A stretch of 64,000 bases of DNA from Adineta vaga (taxonomy: Eukaryota > Rotifera), in the NCBI GenBank assembly GCA_021613535.1, contig CP075493.1:620001-684000 (forward strand), written 5' to 3'. This document shows, in pieces, positions 56,848 through 64,000 of the stretch (within the stretch, counting starts at the first letter, position 1; each line of letters opens with the position of its first letter). A model generated the notes under the pieces. That model was not told the DNA's origin. It worked only from the letters and a program-made list of their open reading frames with translations, and searched no databases. A program made the position numbers and the translations under genes.

Positions 56848-57622
56848 AAAGATGCAGCTTGAAAAACACTACATATTTCGCAAAACAATTGGTTTTGTAG
56901 TTGCACTTTTCGTTTTCAAAATGAACGAAACTGAAAAGCGCCATAAAGTGAATAGGAAAGAGCAGGCCTCTCAGTATTCTTAAGACTTCTTCTCTATTAT
57001 TCGTGTGAGTAAAGCTGTTTACTATCAGAAAAGATAGCGCTTGAAATTCTCTACAAAACCGTGTATGACTTGGTCTAAAAACTATTTTATATACATTTGA
57101 AAAAAATGAAAAGTAAAGACATACAAAAGACTGTAATAGATGTAATGAGTCATCACGCAGTGCATCAAATTGTTTATCACTAACTTCACCCTATTATGGA
57201 AATAAAATACAGTAAAAGATACAGCGTAAAAAGCTCTACAATTTACATAAGATAGTTTATTTTAAAATTACACTTTTTGCTTTTAAAATGTACAAATTTC
57301 GAGTGATCAAATTTTTACAGTATGAAAACGGTATCTTTCTTCGTAGAAGATGATTTTATTTTCTTTCGTATGCTGTCTTTTTATAATTGTTCTTTCAAAA
57401 TTGTAGAGCTTTTCACGCCGCCTCTTGTGGTGTATTTTGTTTTCTTTTTAATAAAGTCCATTAGGCTATGGAAAGATGAGATAAGAAAACAGTGCGTCAA
57501 AATAATTGTTTTTTTCGGAGTGCGAAAAACTAGTGCCTCATAATTTTGTTTGTTTTGAAAGCGAAAAGTGCAACTACAAAACCAATTGTTTTGCGAAATA
57601 TGTAGTGTTTTTAAACAAAAAT
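56848..57622. repeat. Diverged ~184-bp tandem units with inverted copies
   Basis: Related starts AGATGCAGCTTGAAAAACAC (56848), AGATAGCGCTTGAAATTCTC (57031) and AGATACAGCGTAAAAAGCTC (57216) are 183-185 bp apart. About 60 bp at 56862-56923, including AAACAATTGGTTTTGTAGTT, returns in inverted form at 57548-57620. A third inverted piece (TTGTAGAGCTTTTCACGC) lies near 57400. ORFs across it were rejected as artefacts. Confidence 0.6.
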
Positions 57623-57785
57623 ATTTGCTTTCGAACGGTGAAAATCTTTTATTTTCATACAATTACAACGCTATGGATAGGTTTATAGTATTAACAAGAA
57701 AAATGATGAGAACTAGTGTAATGTCAAAGGCGGATAGCTTCAGAGGCGCGCAGATGTGTAAACAAAAAAAACAGGGACATTGCTG

Positions 57786-58957
57786 TCACTTGGTAAGCGA
57801 TAGTTCCTGTTGTTCGAGTGTTTTGAGTGATGGTATAGTAATTGTCACTTTTGATTTTCGCGGATGTTTGAAACGAATGTAACCTATCAGGAAAATGATC
57901 AGTATAACTAATACTCCTATTAATATAATGTTGAAAGTGATTGTCGAATGGATTTTAAATTGTCCCCAAAAAGGATCTCAGGAGCTTGTGTAATGTTACT
58001 CATCAGGTCAATTATATTTTGAATGTGTGACGGAATGTACGGTAATTTCTCCCATTTAGTATTGTTGTTAATTAAGGAGTGCAAATCAATAACTTCTCCA
58101 GCTACAGGATTAATTGTATAGTTCTGATAGAGAACAAGTTTTGAATTGGATTGGACTGAAAGCCCCGACAAGTAAAATAAGTCACATGACAAACCCATCG
58201 AATCTTTGGTAGTAATTAAGGCAATTGGAGGTAGGGTGAACGCATGGTTGTCCATTGCCTTATAGTGGTCGAAATCTGGGTGGGTAGCTGTGTGACATTT
58301 TGTAGTCGAGTTTGTGGAGATCGCCCAATAATGCTCAATTTTACGTACAAATACTGACTCCAGATAAGGTTCAATGCGGCATGATCTTAATGATGTATCT
58401 GCTAAAACTTCATAAATGCACGTGTCTTCAAGGTCTTTTCGGATAGCTGGCGTTATGCGGCATGATGTCATCACTTCAAAACAACAAGGTTCCGCCTCCT
58501 CTCCGGACCATCGAACAAACTCATGAGAATCCGGACGAATTCCTATGAAAGCTGGCATTTGAGCAAGTCTAACACATCTATGTCCATGTTTGAACGGAAT
58601 TGGTATCGGGTCATATACAAAAAATGGTTTTTCGTCATAGTTTGAAGCTGCAACGTGCGAGGTAAACACTAACTCTCCGATGATTGCCCCATATGTCGAA
58701 GCTCTTAATTGGATGGTAGGGACAAAAGAAATCTCTTGACGAACGAGTAGCCGAGTTGCTAAATCAACCATTGATATCGAGCTATTTTTATCTTCGAATG
58801 AGATATTTGTAGCTTTTATGACATATTCAATAGCTTTCGGTATATCGTCGTGATGAATAAAACAACTTGTGTATGAAGAAGATTCTTTTTCAACAGACAG
58901 TATCTCAGAAATATTCCCCAGCAATACACGATAAATCCGTAAACCATTGTACGCCAT
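57786..58957 (-). pseudogene. Env-like glycoprotein remnant, frameshifted
   Basis: The minus frame from ATG 58957 to a stop at 57920 has a Cys-spaced ectodomain with FVYDPIPIPFKHG and several C-rich stretches. The pattern recalls the insect gypsy/baculovirus-F type of Env, in which a Y-P-I-P-like strand is followed by spaced cysteines. Close to the stop, around 57960-57970 (a T-run), the coding potential moves to another frame, where a membrane helix and a short basic tail end at 57786. So the ectodomain and its anchor are out of frame. No matching gag or pol lies beside it. Assignment is by pattern only; a cellular membrane protein is possible. Confidence 0.4.
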
Positions 58958-59408
58958 GATTGAAATCGTTCGGTCGAAGATTGAATGCAATTTCGAACAA
59001 CTTCAATCAAATCTCATCCCGATACCATTGATGGAACAAACATTTCGTATTGATATCGCCGATATGCTACCAAAAGATAAGAAACCAAGATCAAATTTGA
59101 AAACAATTCTATCGATTAAGCGACGTGCATTACCACTTGTGCCTGCATTTGCTATCACGATACATAAAAGGCAAGGTCAAACTTTGAGTAATGTTGTCAT
59201 TGATTTAAAACTACCAAGCAAAACTGATGATATTGCCGCAATTTATGTACCATTGTCACGTATGAAACGTCTGGCTGACTTAATCATTTTAAGACATTTC
59301 GATTACAAAACTTTATTGATGAAGCCAGCAAAATCGCAACTTGCGGAGTCGGAAAGATTAGATAAACTATATACAGAAACACAACTACGCTTTGCTCAAT
59401 GCTTCTGA
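58956..59408 (+). pseudogene. C-terminal fragment of a Helitron PIF1-like helicase
   Basis: The frame carries PAFAITIHKRQGQTLSNVVI, the late helicase motif of PIF1/RecD-type enzymes (A-x-T-I-H-K-x-Q-G-x-T-L), followed by YVPLSRMKRLADLIILRHF and a stop at 59408. Everything upstream, including Walker A and the Rep domain of a Helitron, is missing; the frame meets the Env-like remnant head to head at 58957. A Helitron-type 3' end lies 230 bp downstream. Confidence 0.75.
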
Positions 59409-59637
59409 CGATCTTTATTTGTTTTGTTTAATTTTGCACGTGACTGCTAGTACTCATGATATTGTAAGATCCCAATGAAAAATAAGTTTTATCCTCATTG
59501 ATTTTATTTAAAAAATCGAGTATTTTTTGTTTTCGAAAGTTAATAAATAATTAAGCAAGAGTACTTCAATCGTTTCCTCATATGTAAAGTTGCTAGGTCA
59601 CTTCGTCTCACTATTGCGACACTAAAAGAATGTCTGT

Positions 59638-59683
59638 CCTCCACAGTCGAGGGTTAAGTGAGTCGGCACGACGAGCGTTACTT
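59638..59683 (+). mobile_element. Helitron/Helentron 3' terminus
   Basis: CCTCCACAGTCGAGGG is followed by a hairpin-like AAGTGAGTCGGCACGACGAG and CGTTACTT. The same end closes the element nested in the mariner at 28730-28778, so both belong to one family. Confidence 0.65.
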
Positions 59684-61207
59684 CTTGTTACTTGAAATGT
59701 TATTTTTGATAAAAACAAATTTTGAATAAAATACAATATTTTATAAGAGATTTTCATTTGTTCAACTAAGGTTCAGTTTTGGGGTGTTGAGTAAAAAAAA
59801 GTTTTCAAATTAAGAGAAATGAATGTCATCATGGTGTTCCTCGTACAAAATCACCTAAATTTTAAAAAAAAAAGCTAAAAATATTTTGTCAAAAGCATGC
59901 ACCATGATAGACTATGTCAAAAACCCTCTGAAAGACGACCTCCGTTCTCAGCCGTTTCTAGAGGTTCCACGCTGATTTTTTGTGCGGTTGCATTCCATAC
60001 CTAGTACTATCGGACGGCGAAAACTAGACTCCAAACGGACTTGTTTCTTAGCAGAAAACCGACCTGCAAAACCCGTTTTTTTAGAATAGTTTTCTAAACG
60101 GTCCAGATGACTTAGAGGTCTGAAATTTTCAGCAAAGATACATCTCTTAGAGATCTATCAATGCTAAAATTTTCAAGTTTATATCTTATACCAGACAAAA
60201 GTTATAAGGGTCGAAAGCTGCTGAAAAATTCAATTTTTTAGTAAATTATTGAGAGGGCTGCAGAAACCTAACGGTTCAAGCTTTTCAAGCGAAACTTTCA
60301 TCAAAAATCAAACATACTAAGGTACACATCTGCACAAAATTTCAGCTGAATCAGCCCAGCCATTCTTGAGATATTGACCCATTGGTACCCCCAATTTTTG
60401 GTGCTTCACGCTTTCGTGAAATGCTTATAAAATCCGAACGGATCAAGATTTTAAAAATCGGATTGCGTCAGAATTCATCAAACACCTTCGTCTATGACAT
60501 ATAAAAAATTCAGCAAAATCTGAGGATCTCGATGGTGCAACTTAGGTCGTGGCTTATATGGAATGACTCTTAGGGAAAATTTGATTTCCCACTACACCAA
60601 TCGATGGTTCTTAGATTTAGGTACATTTCTTCTAGCAAGTGTTTTCTGAAACTCCGAACTTTCTCTAGCGCCGACATCTTTTTTTCTGATCATCCAGAAA
60701 ATCCCATGTATTTTTGCTTGTGCGATCGAATAAGGAGAGAAGAATAGCTGGTGCGATGAATTAATGGCAAGTGACTAAATCGCATCACACACTTTTTTCG
60801 ATTAAAACCGAAAACCAAGTACGAAGACATCGTGCGATCTAAATGAAACACACACCAGTCGATAGAGCTCGAGGAGATGAATCCAATGGTCTAGGTTCCA
60901 ACGAGAAATAAGTAATTTTAATGCGTTGAAATGCAGGTTTTTACAGAATTTTATATTTTTTTGCTGGAAATGATGTAATTGGGGAAGAAAAATAGATGGT
61001 AAAATGTAATTGGGAAGAGCATGGAACGCGAGAAAAATCGAAGTAGGTCCGATTGTAACGGCCCGTGTTCAGTCAAATCTCAAGCTAATTTGATGAAAAA
61101 CATGTAGTTCGATAGAGAAATGTTTGTTCTACTCCGCTTTTCAAAAATCAGCTCAAACGGATGTTGGAGAGCGGAGATATTGGAGTTTTATTGAGAGATT
61201 TTAAGAA
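59684..61207. other. Repeat-rich stretch, no gene
   Basis: Unclassified non-coding repeats (including the copy at 60300-60573) and AT-rich sequence. No ORF with recognisable content. Confidence 0.4.
60300..60573 (+). repeat. Unclassified dispersed repeat, copy 2
   Basis: Direct relative of 54785-55072; see the shared words there. Copy 2 ends GTCGTGGCTTATATGGAATG and ACTCTTA. Confidence 0.6.
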
Positions 61208-61446
61208 TCTCGAGGGTGTGGGTGGATGTGGGTGTAGGTGGATGTGGGTGTGGGTGTAGATATGAGTGAAGAAGATATACACACACCCACACCCTCACCC
61301 TCACCCACACCCACACCCTCACCCACACCCTCACCCACACCCACACCCACACCCTCACCCTCACCCACACCCACACCCTCACCCACACCCTCACCCACAC
61401 CCACACCCACACCCTCACCCTCACCCACACCCACACCCACACCCTC
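61208..61446. repeat. Large telomere-like inverted array with 60-bp higher order
   Basis: Left, a G-rich arm (61212-61258) with TGTGGG units. Right, a C-rich arm (61281-61446) of hexamers CACCCA and CACCCT. The C-rich arm repeats with a 60-bp period: 61321-61380 and 61381-61440 differ only near the end, and 61281-61320 matches the last 40 bp of the unit. ORFs of alternating His-Pro or Val-Trp are frames of this array. Confidence 0.9.
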
Positions 61447-61765
61447 ATTTCTTCCATTCGTCCAGTGAACGCGCTATGCAGCGTTGCTTTCCTATATTTT
61501 TATCTCTAATGTGTGAAAACGCCGTTTTCGCCGTTATCTATCTGCGTGGATGGTCACTTTATTTTACGTTGCACGCATCGCTTGCGTTCTCCACTGGGTG
61601 ATGTTATATATGCAGCGAAGAACGCAAGAAATGCGACACAAGGTGCTCGTTGCGATACTTGTGCGCATTTTATTTCAGTGTATAATTTTTTCTATATGAT
61701 ATCATCATTTTAATCATGTAAGATGTTTAGAAGTGTTGTAGATTTTCTCTAGATAGAAACAAATC

Positions 61766-61776
61766 TATATAAATAG
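61766..61776 (+). promoter_or_regulatory. TATA box of the sulfotransferase-SbnB gene
   Basis: TATATAAATAG about 90 bp before ATG 61865, a fitting distance for a short 5' leader. Confidence 0.5.
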
Positions 61777-61864
61777 TACGTATCAAGCTTCAGCTGTTGA
61801 CGAATACCGTCCTGTTTGACGATTGAAACGTATTTCGAGAGTCGTTTATATACTATTTTAAAAA

Positions 61865-63931
61865 ATGATCAAAAACGAGGGCGTCAACGAAGTTCAGTTA
61901 CATGAATTGACACGATGGAAAAACTCCGATTTTCAAACCGACGTAGAGGACAATTATGTCTCCGATGAGAAGATTGTGATTATTTGTGGCTGTGGTCGAA
62001 GTGGAACGACACTATTGCGGGTTATGTTGGATACTCATTCTCGTATAGCATGTGGTCCCGAATCACAATTGTTTTTACCATTAAAAATAGAATTAAATGA
62101 ATTGTCGAAGAAGTTTAATATTGAATTAGAAATACTTGAAAGAATGCTCAATACGTCTAACAGTAAAGTGAAATTTATTGAAATTTTCATTAAACTTTAC
62201 TTACAAAAAACAAACAAAACGATTTGGGCCGACAAAACATCAAGAAACATTCATCGGCTAGCATATATTTTGAAACATTTTCCCAATGCTAAAATAATAC
62301 ATGTGATACGGAACGGTAGAGATGTAGTAGCATCTTTGAAAACGCATAGAAAACGAATGATTTCTGATGGGAAACTAATCCCTACTGGATTTATTATGCC
62401 TTTGCAAGACTGTATCGATCGATGGTTACTATCTATTCGCGATGGTCTACCTTTTCGAAATAATGCAAATTACATGGAGGTTCAATACGAAGCGCTTGTA
62501 TTCAATACAAATCAAACATTAAAGAATATTTGTCAATTTATTGGTGTTGAATTTGAACAAACGATGATGAACTACTATGCCATTGACGATCATTCAAGAA
62601 ATCCATTTAATTTTCCGCAAAATACTGAAGCCACAAGACCTATATCATCAGAATCGATTGGTCGATGGAAGCGAGATTTAAACGAAACTGAACTAGAACA
62701 GGTCATGTTACAGATAGATCCAGTTATAGAAAAAATTGGTTATCTACCAACTAACAATAGTTTCGACGTCGATAGGAAACCATATTTGGCTATTCCAGTT
62801 ATTGATGCTCCCATTGTAGAAAAAATCATCGAAAATGACATGAATTTTATAAAAGAACATGTGTTAAAAGCTTTTACGATACTCAAGACAGATGAATCTC
62901 ATATGACACAACCTGCAAAACATTATCTACAAAGAAGATCTGCAACAAGTGGATGTGATCGAATTATTGCAATGCCATATTATCTTGAAGGACAAAATGG
63001 TATAGCAGGAATAAAATGGATAGGAAGCAACGAAAATAATTCTTCGATTGGAATAAATCGAGCTAATTCTATTCTTATATTGAACAATATAAAAACTAAC
63101 GCTCCAATATGTATTATGGATGATGGAGTAATTAGTTCAATGAGAACATTTGCCATTTCAATCATAGCAATCGAAATGTTCGTACCTTTACCAAAAAAGA
63201 TTGCATGTATTGGCATTGGAAAATTAGGTCGAATGCATGCAGTAATGTTATCTAAATATTTTCCAACGATTGAAAAAACGTTCTGCTTCTCTAACAAGAG
63301 CAATTTTGATGATATTGTTAGTGAAAAAATTATTAAATGTAATAGTTGGTTGGAAGCTATACAACAAGCAGAAGTTATTGTGACAACTACTACAGCAAAT
63401 GAACCATATATTAAAGCTGATGATATTCACGGTGATAAATTATTAATCAATCTATCATTGATGGATTTTGATTTGAGTGTTTTTCAAAAATCATCCGTAA
63501 TTATTGTGGACAACTGGTTTCAATGTACTCAAGCAAAGAAAGTTTTCAAACAAGGAGTTGATAGTGGAATTATTCAACGACATCATGTTATCGAATTTGG
63601 AGATTTAATTGTAGAAAAAAATACAAAGAATAAATATCCTAAAAATGGAATTATTATGGTTAACGCTTTGGGGATGGCAATTGAAGATATTATTGTCGCT
63701 CAGGCTGTCTACAATAAATTAATGTTTATGTCTACAATAAAGCCTAATTACTTTTATATGGACAATCGACAGAATCCTTTGACTGATCCAGCAGTAAGTG
63801 ACACAATAAATACATATAATCCCTATAATAAGTTAATTGAAAAACTTGAAAACGATAAAAATTTATTACAACAACATGTTCAAATGCTTAAACAAGAGAT
63901 CGAGACTCTGAAAAAGTCTTCTCTGCCATGA
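61865..63931 (+). CDS. Sulfotransferase / SbnB-like dehydrogenase fusion
   Basis: 688 residues, intronless, ATG 61865 to TGA 63931. Residues 35-295 are a PAPS-dependent sulfotransferase: 5'-phosphosulfate loop CGCGRSGTTLLR (41-52) and 3'-phosphate motif IRNGRDVVASLKT (148-160). Residues about 305-622 are an ornithine-cyclodeaminase/mu-crystallin-type domain closest to SbnB: MTQPAKHYLQR, IAMPYYLEG, the active-site-type Lys in AGIKWIGS (384), MDDGVISSMRT, and the NAD-binding CIGIGKLGRMHA (448-459). SbnB splits N-(2-amino-2-carboxyethyl)glutamate to 2,3-diaminopropionate and 2-oxoglutarate. A coiled coil (655-685) closes the protein. Both active sites look complete. A role in making or sulfating an unusual amino-acid product is inference. 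The SbnB part suggests bacterial origin. Confidence 0.85.
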   Translation: MIKNEGVNEVQLHELTRWKNSDFQTDVEDNYVSDEKIVIICGCGRSGTTLLRVMLDTHSRIACGPESQLFLPLKIELNELSKKFNIELEILERMLNTSNSKVKFIEIFIKLYLQKTNKTIWADKTSRNIHRLAYILKHFPNAKIIHVIRNGRDVVASLKTHRKRMISDGKLIPTGFIMPLQDCIDRWLLSIRDGLPFRNNANYMEVQYEALVFNTNQTLKNICQFIGVEFEQTMMNYYAIDDHSRNPFNFPQNTEATRPISSESIGRWKRDLNETELEQVMLQIDPVIEKIGYLPTNNSFDVDRKPYLAIPVIDAPIVEKIIENDMNFIKEHVLKAFTILKTDESHMTQPAKHYLQRRSATSGCDRIIAMPYYLEGQNGIAGIKWIGSNENNSSIGINRANSILILNNIKTNAPICIMDDGVISSMRTFAISIIAIEMFVPLPKKIACIGIGKLGRMHAVMLSKYFPTIEKTFCFSNKSNFDDIVSEKIIKCNSWLEAIQQAEVIVTTTTANEPYIKADDIHGDKLLINLSLMDFDLSVFQKSSVIIVDNWFQCTQAKKVFKQGVDSGIIQRHHVIEFGDLIVEKNTKNKYPKNGIIMVNALGMAIEDIIVAQAVYNKLMFMSTIKPNYFYMDNRQNPLTDPAVSDTINTYNPYNKLIEKLENDKNLLQQHVQMLKQEIETLKKSSLP

Positions 63932-64000
63932 TCACAATTTTGATACTGACTTTGATAAATGAACTTCAACTTTTCTCTAAATTCCATATCTCGCTTCTAA

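Noticed and set aside
57322-57882. Several overlapping ORFs of 60-104 codons on both strands
   Set aside because: They lie across inverted repeats, lack domains and overlap one another in all frames.
61281-61446. CRISPR array
   Set aside because: The repeats are contiguous hexamers without spacers, in a eukaryotic genome.
61188-61601. Long ORFs of alternating Val-Trp, Gly-Val or His-Pro
   Set aside because: They are frames of the telomere-like hexamer array and have no coding evidence of their own.

Overview
The window looks like nuclear DNA of a bdelloid rotifer (Adineta/Rotaria type). Several signs point that way. The DNA is AT-rich, most introns are short, and intact or broken members of gene families I know as expanded in bdelloids are present (ADP-ribosyltransferase-like proteins, FG-GAP repeat proteins, rhodopsin-like receptors, and a membrane-protein family with a C-P-C motif). 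Intronless bacterial- or fungal-looking enzymes sit among animal-type genes. The repeat TGTGGG, which I recall as the Adineta vaga telomere repeat, is scattered through the window in short inverted pairs. The assignment is from pattern recognition, not from a search.

Layout. 1-7.2 kb: a VioB-type ferritin-like gene running off the left edge, a two-exon secreted PAN/apple-like gene, a flavin monooxygenase broken by one stop codon, and a SAM methyltransferase. 9.8-13.7 kb: a tRNA-derived SINE with 14-bp target duplications, then a four-exon gene joining an ADP-ribosyltransferase domain, a membrane helix and 14 FG-GAP repeats. 14.4-21.3 kb: a complete, very young Ty3/gypsy LTR retrotransposon with gag, pol and a small membrane ORF3. 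23.7-24.6 kb: a GC-richer alpha/beta hydrolase. 27.4-29.4 kb: a mariner element split by a Helentron-like insertion. 31.7-33.4 kb: a fungal-type amino-acid permease.

34-36.7 kb is a stretch of broken genes (ART-like, GPCR, C-P-C family) whose break points coincide with telomere-like hairpins. An intact GPCR, a predicted inactive ART-like protein, a foldback element, a MITE and a putative papain-fold protein follow. 45.7 kb holds a small membrane-protein gene in which one telomere-like hairpin reads as a clean 54-nt intron. 47.4-53.2 kb is an MRP4-like ABCC transporter with an unusually long, repeat-filled last intron. 54-60 kb is repeat-rich, with Helitron helicase and Env-like remnants head to head. 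The window ends with a telomere-like array ordered in 60-bp units and an intact sulfotransferase-SbnB fusion enzyme.

I see no operons. Genes are separate units in a repeat-rich accessory region. Two themes recur: enzymes of probable horizontal origin, some related to natural-product chemistry (VioB-like, SbnB-like, monooxygenase, methyltransferase), and inverted telomere-like repeats at gene break points. The second is the best candidate here for an undescribed process.
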